Assembly: GCA_039180525.1 (NCBI GenBank)
Contig: JBCDDF010000004.1
Location: forward strand, 82,392 to 146,391
DNA length: 64,000 bases
Direction: 5' to 3'
Source: Halovulum sp039180525
Lineage (GTDB): Bacteria; Pseudomonadota; Alphaproteobacteria; Rhodobacterales; Rhodobacteraceae
The notes under the pieces are model-generated. The model ran no database searches. It worked only from the letters and a program-made list of their open reading frames with translations, and was not told where the DNA came from. Positions 7,264 through 15,758 of the stretch are shown here, piece after piece (position 1 is the stretch's first letter; each line of letters starts with the position of its first letter). The translations under genes and the position numbers were made by a program.

Positions 7264-8307
7264 ATGTCCGGAACCACGAAACTAAAGGTCGTCGCGGCTG
7301 TCGCGGCCCTCGCCACGGGGGCCGGGATGGCGAGCGCGCAGGAGGTTGAACTGAACCTCGCGGGGTTCTACCCCTCGACGCTGACGCAGCTTGGCGAGAA
7401 CGCGAAGGCGTTCGTCGACACGGTCAACACGATCGGCGGGGATCAGATCCAAATCAACTTCTTCGAGCCCGGGGCGCTTGTCCCGTCGCTTGAGATCTTC
7501 GATGCCGTTGCGACCGGCTCCGTCGATATGGGCCATGCGTCCTCGGGTCTCTGGGCCTCGAAGAACCCCGCCCTCATCATCTACAACGCCTTCCCCTTCG
7601 GCCCCTCCGCGGGCGAATACCTCGCGTGGCTGCGCTATGGCGGCGGCGAGGAGATGCGCAACGAGATCTATCACGAGCTTGGCGTGCACGGGATCACCTG
7701 CGGGATCATCGCACCCGAAGCGTCGGGCTGGTTCCGCGAAGAGATCACCGATCTTGCGCAACTCGAAGGGCTGAAGATGCGCTTCTTCGGCCTGGGCGGG
7801 AAGGTGATGGAGAAGCTGGGCGTCGAGGTACAGCTTCTTGCCGGCGGCGATATCTATCCGGCGTTGGAGCGCGGCACCATTGACGCGACCGAATTCTCCA
7901 TGCCGGCCATCGACCAGGGCGCCGGGCTCTACCAAATTGCCAAACACTATTACTTCCCCGGCTGGCACCAGCAGTCGACGCCGAACGACCTGATCGTCAA
8001 CAAGGCGGTTTGGGACTCGCTGTCCGAACAGCAGCAGGCGATCCTGCAGACCTCCTGCGACGCGATGACGGCCATCGCCTTCGCACAGGGCGAGGCGATC
8101 CAGTTCGAAGCGCTCCAGCAGATGCAGGAGGAAGGCGTCACGCTCCACCGCTGGACGGACGAGCAACTCGCCACCTTCGAGTCGCTTTGGGACGAAGTGC
8201 TGGCCGAGGAAATCGAAGGGTCCGAGGATTTCGCCCGCATCTGGGCCGACCTGGAGGAATTCCGCGAGAACTACGCCGTTTGGGCAGATCTGGGCTACTT
8301 GAAGTGA
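7264..8307 (+). CDS. dctP: TRAP transporter substrate-binding protein (DctP family)
   Basis: A 347-residue periplasmic solute receptor of the tripartite ATP-independent type. A Sec signal peptide ends near MASA, residues 21-24. The mature protein has the DctP fold, with the central RFFGLGGKVMEKLGV segment that supplies the arginine for the substrate carboxylate, and GTIDATEFSMP in the following helix region. The start is ATG at 7264, 6 nt after GGGAGG; the in-frame ATG at 7258 abuts the ribosome-binding site and is not usable. It heads the rightward operon and faces the catabolic operon. The ligand is probably an organic acid taken up for the enzymes encoded nearby. Confidence 0.95.
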   Translation: MSGTTKLKVVAAVAALATGAGMASAQEVELNLAGFYPSTLTQLGENAKAFVDTVNTIGGDQIQINFFEPGALVPSLEIFDAVATGSVDMGHASSGLWASKNPALIIYNAFPFGPSAGEYLAWLRYGGGEEMRNEIYHELGVHGITCGIIAPEASGWFREEITDLAQLEGLKMRFFGLGGKVMEKLGVEVQLLAGGDIYPALERGTIDATEFSMPAIDQGAGLYQIAKHYYFPGWHQQSTPNDLIVNKAVWDSLSEQQQAILQTSCDAMTAIAFAQGEAIQFEALQQMQEEGVTLHRWTDEQLATFESLWDEVLAEEIEGSEDFARIWADLEEFRENYAVWADLGYLK

Positions 8308-8313
8308 CCTGCG

Positions 8314-8341
8314 CCGGCCGCGCCCTCTGCGGCGCGGCCGG
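8314..8341 (+). terminator. hairpin between dctP and dctQ
   Basis: CCGGCCGCGCC at 8314-8324 pairs perfectly with GGCGCGGCCGG at 8331-8341 around a 6-nt loop. It lies 6 nt after the dctP stop and has no T-run. Hairpins at this point in TRAP operons probably stabilise the receptor transcript or partly terminate it, so that binding protein exceeds the membrane subunits. The effect here is inferred. Confidence 0.7.
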
Positions 8342-8365
8342 GTGGCCGCGCCCGGACCCCGCGCG

Positions 8366-8923
8366 ATGACCTTCGCCCTTCGGCTGAGCCGGTCCATCGA
8401 CCGCTTGCTTACACTGGTCGCCAAACTCGGCGGCGTTTGCGTCGTGCTGCTAATCCTTGCGGTCTGCTACGATGTGGTGACGCGCTACTTCGGCGTGCCG
8501 AAAGTGCTGGGGCTGACCTCCACCATCCTGCAGGAGGCGCAGTTCTGGCTGCACTCCTTCGCCATCGTCCTGTGCATCGGCTATGCCTATATCCGGCAGC
8601 GCCACGTCCGGATCGACCTTATCCGCGAGCAACTCTCGGTGCGGGCGCGCTACTGGATCGAAGCGATCGGATGCGCCGTCATGCTGATCCCCTACGCGAT
8701 CCTCGGCGCATGGCTGTCCTACCCCTATGTCGCACGATCTTTCGCGCTGGGCGAAACCTCGCGCTCGCAGAACGGGATCGACAACGTGTGGATCCTGAAG
8801 TCGGGGCTTCTTGCGCTCTTCGTGTTGATCGGCCTCGCCGGTCTGTCGGTGTTTCTCAAGGCCGTCGCGGGGCTTGCCGGCCGCCTGCCCGAGGATATGC
8901 GCGCGGAGACCATCGATGGCTGA
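8366..8923 (+). CDS. dctQ: TRAP transporter small membrane subunit (DctQ family)
   Basis: A 185-residue protein with four predicted membrane segments, the layout of DctQ small permease subunits. The DVVTRYFGVP motif after helix 1 and the GYAYIRQRHVRIDLI segment after helix 2 are family landmarks. The ATG at 8366 is preferred to the GTG at 8342, which lies right after the hairpin and would add a proline-rich extension; neither has a strong ribosome-binding site. Its end overlaps dctM by 8 bp. With DctM it forms the sodium-coupled membrane component fed by the DctP receptor. Confidence 0.92.
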   Translation: MTFALRLSRSIDRLLTLVAKLGGVCVVLLILAVCYDVVTRYFGVPKVLGLTSTILQEAQFWLHSFAIVLCIGYAYIRQRHVRIDLIREQLSVRARYWIEAIGCAVMLIPYAILGAWLSYPYVARSFALGETSRSQNGIDNVWILKSGLLALFVLIGLAGLSVFLKAVAGLAGRLPEDMRAETIDG

Positions 8924-10358
8924 CTACCTGCCGGCGCTCATGTTCGCCGCTCTCGCCATCCTGCTTTTCTCGGGCTTCCCGGTGGCTTGGGTGCTGGGCG
9001 GCGTTGGCCTTGCCTTCGGCGTGATCGGCATTCTGGCGGGTGAGTTCATGTTCGTTCAGTTCTCCACGCTGCCGTCGCGCATCTATGGCGGCATTCTGGA
9101 GAGCCTGATCCTGACGGCGGTGCCCACATTCGTCTTCATGGGTATGATGCTGGAGAAGTCGGGCATCGCGCGCGACCTGCTCAACTGCCTCACCGTGCTG
9201 CTGCGTCGCGTCCCCGGCGGGCTGGCGCTTGCCGTGACCGCGATGGGCACGGTGCTGGCGGCGACCACCGGGATCATCGGCGCCTCGGTCGTGATGATGA
9301 CGCTGCTCGCGCTGCCGGTGATGATGGACCGCCGCTACAGCCCTGAACTGGCCACCGGGACCATCGCCGCGTCGGGTTGCCTTGGCATCCTGATCCCGCC
9401 CTCGATCATGCTCGTAATCATGGCGGATCTGTTGTCGCGCTCTGTCGGTACGCTGTTCATGGCCGCGGTGATGCCGGGGCTGCTGCTGGCGGGGCTCTAC
9501 GCGCTCTACATCGTGGTGCGCTGCGGGCTGAACCCGGCGCTCGCCCCGCCGCTTGCGGCCGATGTCGGCCCGCGCGGCGTCTGGCCGATGGCGCGCATGG
9601 TGCTGCGCAGCTTCATCCCGCCCGTGATCCTGATCTTCATGGTCTTGGGCTCCATCATCTTCGGGCTTGCCACCCCGACCGAGGCGGCGGGCGTCGGCGC
9701 CTTCGGGGCGACGGTGCTGGCGGTGCTTAACATCGTCGTGCTGCCGGCGATGGGCATTCACGGGGTCGAGATCGACCCGGGCGCTCAGGCGGCGCGCACA
9801 CCCCCGGGCGCGCGCTGGCGCCACTTCCGCCAGACCTTCGCCGAGGTGATCGACAACACCATCCTGACCAATGCGATGATCTTTGGCATCTTCATCGGTG
9901 CGACGCTTTTCAGCTATATCTTCCGCGCCTTGGGCGGCGACGGGATGATCATCGGCTTCGTGGACGCATTGGGCCTCGGGTCCTGGGGGCTGCTCACGCT
10001 TATCCTCGCCCTTGTCTTCGTGCTGGGGTTCTTCTTCGACTGGATCGAGATCACGCTGATCGTACTGCCGGTCTTCGCGCCGGTGATCGCGCAACTGGAC
10101 TTCGGCGACCACGTGGCGGCGCGGGACGTGGTTTATTGGCTCGCGATCCTGATCGCGATGAACCTGCAGACCAGCTTCCTCACCCCGCCCTTCGGTTTCG
10201 CGCTGTTCTTCCTCAAGGCCGTCGCGCCCGAGGGGGTGCGGCTGCAGCAGATCTATCGCGGCATCATCCCCTTCGTCCTTCTGCAACTGCTGGCGCTGGC
10301 GCTGGTGGTGGCCTTCCCGGCCATCGCGCTCTGGCTGCCGCGCGGGCTGCTGGACTGA
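8916..10358 (+). CDS. dctM: TRAP transporter large permease (DctM family)
   Basis: A 480-residue, roughly 12-segment membrane protein of the DctM family that carries the solute and sodium path. Conserved patches include FSGFPVAWVLGG near the N-terminus, the GILIPPSIMLV re-entrant segment, the LATPTEAAG motif in the middle, and NLQTSFLTPPFGFALFF near the C-terminus. The start MADYLPAL at 8916 overlaps the dctQ end and has GGAG upstream; the earlier in-frame start at 8874 lies within dctQ. The following SDR gene begins 3 nt after its stop, so transporter and enzyme are cotranscribed. Confidence 0.95.
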   Translation: MADYLPALMFAALAILLFSGFPVAWVLGGVGLAFGVIGILAGEFMFVQFSTLPSRIYGGILESLILTAVPTFVFMGMMLEKSGIARDLLNCLTVLLRRVPGGLALAVTAMGTVLAATTGIIGASVVMMTLLALPVMMDRRYSPELATGTIAASGCLGILIPPSIMLVIMADLLSRSVGTLFMAAVMPGLLLAGLYALYIVVRCGLNPALAPPLAADVGPRGVWPMARMVLRSFIPPVILIFMVLGSIIFGLATPTEAAGVGAFGATVLAVLNIVVLPAMGIHGVEIDPGAQAARTPPGARWRHFRQTFAEVIDNTILTNAMIFGIFIGATLFSYIFRALGGDGMIIGFVDALGLGSWGLLTLILALVFVLGFFFDWIEITLIVLPVFAPVIAQLDFGDHVAARDVVYWLAILIAMNLQTSFLTPPFGFALFFLKAVAPEGVRLQQIYRGIIPFVLLQLLALALVVAFPAIALWLPRGLLD

Positions 10359-10361
10359 CGG

Positions 10362-11084
10362 ATGGGCCGGGTCCTGGTCACCGGTGGGGCACGGGGGCTG
10401 GGGCGAGCCATCGGCACCGCGCTGGAGGCAGCCGGCCACACGGTCATCCTGTGCGACCGGGACGCCGACGCTATAAGGGCTGTCGGCGGGGGGGAGGTCT
10501 GCGACGTGTCGGACCCGGGCTCCGTCGCCGCTTTGTTCGAGCGACTGGGGCCGTTGGATGTTCTGGTCAACAACGCGGGCACCAGCGTGGTGAAGCCCGC
10601 ACTCGACCTGACGCCCGATGAATGGAACCGCGTCATCGGCGTGAACCTCACGGGCGCCTTTCTCTGCGCGCAGGCAGCGGCGCGGGGGATGCGCGCGGCG
10701 GGTCGGGGTGGGTGCATCGTCAACGTCACCTCGGTCTCGGGCCAGCGGGGCAGCGTGGGGCGGGCGGCCTATGGCGCCTCGAAGGGTGGGCTTGAGACGC
10801 TGACCCGTGTCCTCGCCGTCGAACTGGCGCCGCTTTCCATCCGGGTGAATGCGGTTGCGCCGGGCCCGGTGGACACGGAACTCGCCCGTGCGACCCACTC
10901 CCAGGCGACGCGCGCGGCATACGCGGCCGCGATCCCCATGGCTCGCTACGGGCGGGAGGCCGAGGTCGCGGCGGCAGTGGTCTTTCTCGCCTCGGATGCC
11001 GCGGCCTACGTCACCGGCCACGTCCTGAACGTGGATGGCGGCTTCGCCGCCGCGGGCATCGCCTTCGACCCGGCCGCGGACTGA
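10362..11084 (+). CDS. SDR-family oxidoreductase (second copy)
   Basis: A 240-residue classical short-chain dehydrogenase with TGGARGLG at 7-14, NNAG at 70-73, a serine near 124-126 and the YGASK catalytic tyrosine and lysine at 137-141. Asp32 suggests NAD(H) use. It differs clearly from the SDR at 2026-2769, so the two are not recent duplicates and may oxidise different intermediates. It is the last gene of the TRAP operon and converges on the ThDP enzyme gene with only 4 bp between stop codons. Being cotranscribed with the importer, it is a candidate for the first oxidation of the incoming substrate. Confidence 0.9.
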   Translation: MGRVLVTGGARGLGRAIGTALEAAGHTVILCDRDADAIRAVGGGEVCDVSDPGSVAALFERLGPLDVLVNNAGTSVVKPALDLTPDEWNRVIGVNLTGAFLCAQAAARGMRAAGRGGCIVNVTSVSGQRGSVGRAAYGASKGGLETLTRVLAVELAPLSIRVNAVAPGPVDTELARATHSQATRAAYAAAIPMARYGREAEVAAAVVFLASDAAAYVTGHVLNVDGGFAAAGIAFDPAAD

Positions 11085-11088
11085 CCCG

Positions 11089-12816
11089 TCAGGCCACGCG
11101 GTCGCCCTTCTTGACCTGTACCGCGCGGCTGTCGACCGCCGGCAGCATTCGGGCCGGATCGCGGGTGACGACCACGTCGACCACGCTCGGCCGGTCCCGC
11201 TCGGCGAAGGCGGCGTCGAGTGCGGCGGCGAGATCGCCCGGCGCCGCGACGCGCACGCCGTGGCAGCCCATCGCCTCCGCGACCTTGGCATAGTCGGTTT
11301 CGGCCAGGTCGGCGGATTGGTAGTTCCCTTCGCCATACATCAGGTGCTGGAGCGCCTTGACGTAGCCGGAGGCCGCGTTGTTGACGACGATCACCGTCAG
11401 CCCGAGGCCCATGCGGCGCGCGGTCTCCAACTCGCCCAGCACCATGTTGAAGCCTCCGTCGCCCGTCAGGCCGACGACCACCGCGTCGGGCCGGGCCAAC
11501 TGCGCGCCCATCGCGCCCGGCAGGCCGTAGCCGATCGAGGCGAAGCCCCGGTCTGGCACGAAGCGACGCCCGGTGACCTTGCTGTCGAACAACAGCCCGC
11601 CCCAATGGGCGGCGAAGCCCCCGTCGGCGATCAGGTAGCCGTCGGCGGGCAGGCGGTCGTTCAGCGTCTCGATCAGGCGCGCCATATGGACGGGTGCCTC
11701 GTCGGACTGGCGCCGGTCGGCCGTCTCCTCGCGCCACTTTTCCATGCGCACCGGGACGGAAGCCGTCCACGCGCTTCGGTCGGGCGCCGCGCCCTGCAGC
11801 GCCGCGCGCAGATCCGCCAGCCCGGCCTTCGCGTCGCCCCAGAGCTTTAGGGTGGGGCGATAGGTCCGGCCCATCTCTTCGGCCACGATGTCGAGATGGA
11901 TGACCCGCTTGCCAGGTTCCGGCACCGTGAACCGCTTCGTCGCGATCTCGCCCAGCTTGCAGCCCACGACGAGCAACAGGTCGGCTTCTGCGATCATGTC
12001 GTTGGCGATCCGGTCGTAGCGCCCGAAAAGACCCGCGGAAAGGGGGGAGGCGCAAGCGATCGCGCCCTTGCCGGTCATCGTGTGCGCGACGGGGAGGCCC
12101 TGCGCCTCGGCCAGTGCCGTCACCTCGGCCGACGCGTCCGACAGATGCACGCCGCCGCCGCACAGCATCATCGGCCGCTTCGCGTCGCGCAGCATCGATG
12201 CAGCCTCCGCCAGCGCCGCGGCATCCGGCCGGCAGCGCAGGGCGGGTGCGGACTGGTGCGCGGGGTCGGCTTCGAAATCGGCTTCGGTAAAGCGGTGCAG
12301 GCCGTGGGCCACATCTTCCGGCACGTCCACGACGACAGGGCCCGGCCGGCCCGAGGTCGCGACCGCGAAGGCACGGGCGACCGCCTCGGGGACGCGGTGG
12401 ACCGCCTCGACGCGGATCAATTCCTTCACCGCCGGGCGCAGGATGGAGACCTGGTCCGTCTCCTGCGTCATGTTCTTGCCTGCGTGGTCGCGTTGCGCGT
12501 CGCCCACGATCGCCACCAGCGGGCTGCCCGCGTTCAACGCCTCGACCAGCCCGGTCACCAGGTTGGTCGCCCCGGGCCCGAGTGTGGCGTCCACCAGCCC
12601 GACCCGCCCCGACACCTTGGCATAGGCGTCTGCGGCGAAGGTGGCGCAGCGTTCGTCGTTGATGAGATGGTGGTCCAGCCCCAGCCGCCGCGCCGCATCG
12701 TAGAACGGCAGAAGCTGAAACCCCCCCATTCCGAACATTGGCCCCGCGCCATGGGCCAGAAGGGCACGCGCCAACGCCTCGCCGCCGGTGATTTCATCAT
12801 TGGGCAAGGGGGTCAT
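11089..12816 (-). CDS. ThDP-dependent enzyme, acetolactate synthase-like
   Basis: A 575-residue enzyme of the three-domain ThDP family that includes acetolactate synthase, benzoylformate decarboxylase and oxalyl-CoA decarboxylase. The catalytic glutamate is Glu55 in NDERCATFAADAYAK. The metal/ThDP motif GDGGFN followed by VNNAASG is in the last third. The ATG at 12816 overlaps the stop of the E1 beta gene (ATGA) with GGGAG 8 nt upstream; the ATG at 12822 abuts that site and is rejected. No regulatory subunit gene is nearby, so branched-chain synthesis is unlikely. Decarboxylation or carboligation of a 2-oxo acid from the local pathway is more likely. Confidence 0.85.
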   Translation of the reverse strand: MTPLPNDEITGGEALARALLAHGAGPMFGMGGFQLLPFYDAARRLGLDHHLINDERCATFAADAYAKVSGRVGLVDATLGPGATNLVTGLVEALNAGSPLVAIVGDAQRDHAGKNMTQETDQVSILRPAVKELIRVEAVHRVPEAVARAFAVATSGRPGPVVVDVPEDVAHGLHRFTEADFEADPAHQSAPALRCRPDAAALAEAASMLRDAKRPMMLCGGGVHLSDASAEVTALAEAQGLPVAHTMTGKGAIACASPLSAGLFGRYDRIANDMIAEADLLLVVGCKLGEIATKRFTVPEPGKRVIHLDIVAEEMGRTYRPTLKLWGDAKAGLADLRAALQGAAPDRSAWTASVPVRMEKWREETADRRQSDEAPVHMARLIETLNDRLPADGYLIADGGFAAHWGGLLFDSKVTGRRFVPDRGFASIGYGLPGAMGAQLARPDAVVVGLTGDGGFNMVLGELETARRMGLGLTVIVVNNAASGYVKALQHLMYGEGNYQSADLAETDYAKVAEAMGCHGVRVAAPGDLAAALDAAFAERDRPSVVDVVVTRDPARMLPAVDSRAVQVKKGDRVA

Positions 12817-13775
12817 GCGCACATCTCCCGCGCGGCTTGGACGATCATGTCGGGGGTCACGCGCAGCATGTCCTCCAGGTTCGGGGCGTAGGGGATGAGA
12901 GAGCGCGGTGCGCCGAGCCGTCGGGGCGGGGCCCTGAGGGGCACCTCCTGCACCACGGACGCCACGACCTCTGCACCGAAGCCGGCTACGGCGACGGATT
13001 CGTGGGCGACGAGAAGGCGACCGGTACGCGCGGCGCTCTCACAGACTGCGTCCCGGTCCCAGGGCCAGAGCGTCCGCAGATCGAGGACATGCGCGCCGAT
13101 ACCTTCCGTTGCAAGCGCGCGGGCGGCGGCTTCGGCGCGGTTGGCGGCGTCGGACCAGGCGACGATGGTGACGTCGTCGCCCTCGTGCCGGGTCCGGGCC
13201 GTGCCCCAGTCGTAAGGCTCCTCCGGGTCGATGTCGCCCTCCGTCGCCCAGATGTCCTTGTGCTCCAAGTAGACGACCGGGTCGTCGGCCTGCAACGCGG
13301 CGCGCATAAGCGTGTGGTTGTCCTGCGGCGTGGACGGCACCGCCACCACCAGGCCGGGGATGTGCGCATACCAGCTTTCCAGGCTTTGCGAATGCTGCGC
13401 CGCAGAAGAGCGCCACATGCCCATCGGCTTGCGGATCACCATGGGCGCGCGGCTCTGGCCGCCGAACATGAAGCGCGCCTTGGCCACTTGGTTGACCAAT
13501 TCGTCGGTGGCGCACAGGGCGAAGTCCGCGAAGCGCATCTCGACCACCGGGCGGGTGCCGACCATGGCGGCGCCGAAGGCGACCCCCATGATCGCCGCCT
13601 CCGAGATCGGGGCATCGGACACGCGGGCGGGCCCGAATTCCTCGGCCAGGCCCTTGTATTGGCCAAACACGCCGCCGCGGCCAAGATCCTCGCCGACGCA
13701 CCAGATGGACGGGTCCTGCCGCATCGCGGCAGCCAGCGCGTCACGCGCGGCTTCGGCATAGGTGCGGGTCGGCAT
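12813..13775 (-). CDS. 2-oxoacid dehydrogenase E1 beta subunit
   Basis: A 320-residue transketolase pyrimidine-binding plus C-terminal domain protein, the size of free-standing E1 beta subunits. Landmarks are GEDLGRGGVFG near the N-terminus, ISEAAIMGVAFGAA, EMRFADFA, and the C-terminal LDLRTLWPWD and VAHESVAVAGFG segments. The ATG at 13775 overlaps the E1 alpha stop and its own stop overlaps the ThDP enzyme start. It should form a heterotetramer with the adjacent alpha subunit and decarboxylate a 2-oxo acid (acetoin-, branched-chain- or pyruvate-type). No E2 or E3 gene is present nearby. Confidence 0.92.
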   Translation of the reverse strand: MPTRTYAEAARDALAAAMRQDPSIWCVGEDLGRGGVFGQYKGLAEEFGPARVSDAPISEAAIMGVAFGAAMVGTRPVVEMRFADFALCATDELVNQVAKARFMFGGQSRAPMVIRKPMGMWRSSAAQHSQSLESWYAHIPGLVVAVPSTPQDNHTLMRAALQADDPVVYLEHKDIWATEGDIDPEEPYDWGTARTRHEGDDVTIVAWSDAANRAEAAARALATEGIGAHVLDLRTLWPWDRDAVCESAARTGRLLVAHESVAVAGFGAEVVASVVQEVPLRAPPRRLGAPRSLIPYAPNLEDMLRVTPDMIVQAAREMCA

Positions 13776-14773
13776 CAGAACGCCCTCCGCTCGGGGCTGC
13801 CGATGTTCTGGACATCGGTGAAGGCCGTGACCGGGTCCGGGAACGGCGCGGCTGCGGCGGCCTTCAGCGCGCCGGCCATCTCTGCCGCGGCCTCGCGGCG
13901 CAGGGCGTCCATTTCCTTCTCCGCCACGCCCGCGGCGGCAAGCACGTCGCGCTGGCGGGCGATGGGGTCGTCGGCGTCGATGCGGGCCTGCGCCTCTTCG
14001 GCGGGGCGATAGGCGGCCGGGTCGAAATAGGTGTGCCCGCCCTGGCGGAAGGTCCGGGCGTGGAGGAAGGCAGGCGAGCGGCCGTCGCGCACGCGGGCGA
14101 CCAATGCCGCAGCCGCGTCGGCCATGGCTTCGGCATCGTTGCCGTCGACTTCCTCGACATGCAGCCCGAAGGACCGCGCGCGGGCAGCGGCGCCCGGCCC
14201 GGCGGTCATGTCGGCGGTGCGCGTGGTCGCCGACCACTCGTTGTCCTCGCAGACGAAGAGTACCGGAAGGTCGAACACCGCCGCCCAGTTGAGCCCTTCG
14301 AGGAAGGGGCCGCGGTTGATCGCCCCGTCCCCGAACACGTCCACGACGATGCGGTCGTCCCCGAGCAACTTGATCCCGTGCGCCGCACCCGCGCCAATGG
14401 TGATGTTGGCCGAGACGACGCCGTTCGCGCCGAGCATCCCGACGCCGAAATCGGCGATATGCATGGAGCCGCCCTTCCCCCCGCAAGAGCCGCCCTCGCG
14501 TCCCAGCAGCTCGCGCATCATCGCTTCGGGATCGGCACCCTTGGCGAGCGTGTGGCCGTGACCCCGATGCGTGGAGAGCAGCAGGTCGTCGCGGCGCAGC
14601 GCACGCATTATGCCGGCCGCGCAGGCTTCCTGCCCGATGGAGAGATGGATCGCCCCCAGCACCAGCCCGTCACGGATGGCGGCTTGCTCGGCGGCGCGCT
14701 CGAAAGCGCGGATGCGCTCCATCATTCGCAGCAGGTCCCGCCCGCGCATTGCGTCGTAGTTCGGCCGGCTCAT
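13775..14773 (-). CDS. 2-oxoacid dehydrogenase E1 alpha subunit
   Basis: A 332-residue E1 alpha subunit. It has STHRGHGH at 67-74, the GGKGGSMH motif near 99-105, and the ThDP-binding signature GDG at 148-150 ending in Asn178. The length and the HLSIGQEA start region resemble acetoin dehydrogenase and pyruvate dehydrogenase alpha chains. Its ATG at 14773 overlaps the stop of the second IclR gene. The E1 pair is followed by a second ThDP enzyme in the same operon, an unusual combination. The oxidised 2-oxo acid is unknown; acetoin cleavage is one option, a pathway-specific 2-oxo acid another. Confidence 0.92.
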   Translation of the reverse strand: MSRPNYDAMRGRDLLRMMERIRAFERAAEQAAIRDGLVLGAIHLSIGQEACAAGIMRALRRDDLLLSTHRGHGHTLAKGADPEAMMRELLGREGGSCGGKGGSMHIADFGVGMLGANGVVSANITIGAGAAHGIKLLGDDRIVVDVFGDGAINRGPFLEGLNWAAVFDLPVLFVCEDNEWSATTRTADMTAGPGAAARARSFGLHVEEVDGNDAEAMADAAAALVARVRDGRSPAFLHARTFRQGGHTYFDPAAYRPAEEAQARIDADDPIARQRDVLAAAGVAEKEMDALRREAAAEMAGALKAAAAAPFPDPVTAFTDVQNIGSPERRAF

Positions 14774-15552
14774 GCCGCCGCCCCCGCTTCCGCTTCCGCG
14801 ACGAGCCGGGCTTCCAGCCGTTCCGCCGCCTTGCGCAGGGCCGGCAGGACGACCGCCTCCAGCCGCTCGCGGGTCATGCGGGTCGCAATCGCGCCGACGG
14901 CCAGTGCGGCGCGCGGCCGCCCGCCCGCGCCCGGCACGGCAAGGCCCACCGCCGCCATCTCGGGCAGGACCATCCCATCGTTGAGGGCAACGCCGTCCGC
15001 CGCCGTACGGGCGCGCGCCGTCTCCAACCGGGCGACATCGACGCCGTACTCCTCCAGCCAAGCGCGGTTTACGCGGTTCGCGGCGCGTCGGGCGGCTTCC
15101 GGCATCGCGCAATAGAGCGCAAGCGCCCCCGCGCCGACCCCGAGCGGGCGCCGTGCGCCGGGCTCCAGCGTTAGGGTGCGGATCGGGTAGCTTCCGGTTT
15201 CGCGCGCGATGCAGACCGAGGCGGGGCCTTCGGGGACGGACAGGAAAACGGTATCCCCGGTGACCTCGGCCAAGCGGCGCATCGGGCGCCGGGCGAGGCC
15301 CGCCAGGTCGCCATGACCGGCCGTCCGCGACAGTGACGCGAGGCGCTGACCCAGTCGCCAGGCCCGTGTCTCGGGGTCTTGATGGACATACTCGACGCGG
15401 GCCAGGGCGCCGAGGACGCGGTGCGTCGTCGTCTTCGAGAACGCGGTGCCCGCGGCCAACTGCGCCAGGGTGGCGCCGCCATCGCCGGACCGCGCCGAAA
15501 CGGCGTCCAGCACGGCCGCCGCGCGGGCGATCGAGCCACTGGCTTCGCGCAT
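14770..15552 (-). CDS. IclR-family transcriptional regulator (second copy)
   Basis: A 260-residue IclR protein with an N-terminal winged helix (VLDAVSARSGDGGATLAQLA then SKTTTHRVLGAL) and a C-terminal ligand-binding domain containing GSYPIRTL and GVGAGALALYC. The ATG at 15552 has GGGAGG with a 5-nt spacer; the longer reading from 15609 would start upstream of the operator and is rejected. It is the first gene of the operon with E1 alpha, E1 beta and the ThDP enzyme. The palindromic site just upstream suggests it regulates itself. It is only distantly similar to the first IclR protein. Confidence 0.93.
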   Translation of the reverse strand: MREASGSIARAAAVLDAVSARSGDGGATLAQLAAGTAFSKTTTHRVLGALARVEYVHQDPETRAWRLGQRLASLSRTAGHGDLAGLARRPMRRLAEVTGDTVFLSVPEGPASVCIARETGSYPIRTLTLEPGARRPLGVGAGALALYCAMPEAARRAANRVNRAWLEEYGVDVARLETARARTAADGVALNDGMVLPEMAAVGLAVPGAGGRPRAALAVGAIATRMTRERLEAVVLPALRKAAERLEARLVAEAEAGAAA

Positions 15553-15567
15553 CGGTACCTCCCTAGT

Positions 15568-15596
15568 ATTCCGTTCAGCGGAACGTTTCGTTCCGG
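15568..15596. promoter_or_regulatory. probable IclR operator (second site)
   Basis: TTCCG-5 nt-CGGAA at 15569-15583 overlaps the perfect inverted repeat CGGAACG-3 nt-CGTTCCG at 15579-15595. The start of this site closely matches the one at 7109. Its near end is 16 nt from the ATG at 15552, exactly the distance from the first site to its TTG. A leftward TTGACC (complement of 15621-15626) lies upstream, the same -35 hexamer as in the first leftward promoter. Confidence 0.7.
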
Positions 15597-15635
15597 CATT
15601 GGGGATCATTTGCCAGCTGTGGTCAAGTGGGCTTA

Positions 15636-15735
15636 GACCAAAACCGTTTTAGATCGAATCAGTCTGAAAAAGGATTTTGGTCCAGATTCAATAGTTTGAG
15701 CAAAATCCTAGGATCAGATTGTTTCGATCTGATCC
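15636..15735. promoter_or_regulatory. AT-rich palindromic region upstream of the duplicated-domain gene
   Basis: This stretch is much lower in GC than its surroundings. GGATCAGAT at 15711-15719 pairs perfectly with ATCTGATCC at 15727-15735 around 7 nt, 23 nt before the start codon at 15759. A longer-range pair, GACCAAAA at 15636-15643 and TTTTGGTC at 15675-15682, lies upstream. It could be an operator plus promoter, or an RNA leader structure. It is unlike the two IclR sites, so a different regulator is possible. Confidence 0.5.
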
Positions 15736-15758
15736 GTTTTCGTTCTAGGCTGTCGATC

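Noticed and set aside
8856..11336. Long minus-strand open frame of 826 codons
   Set aside because: It is antisense to dctM and the SDR gene, is dominated by Arg, His, Gln and Asp, and has no recognisable domain: a high-GC shadow frame.
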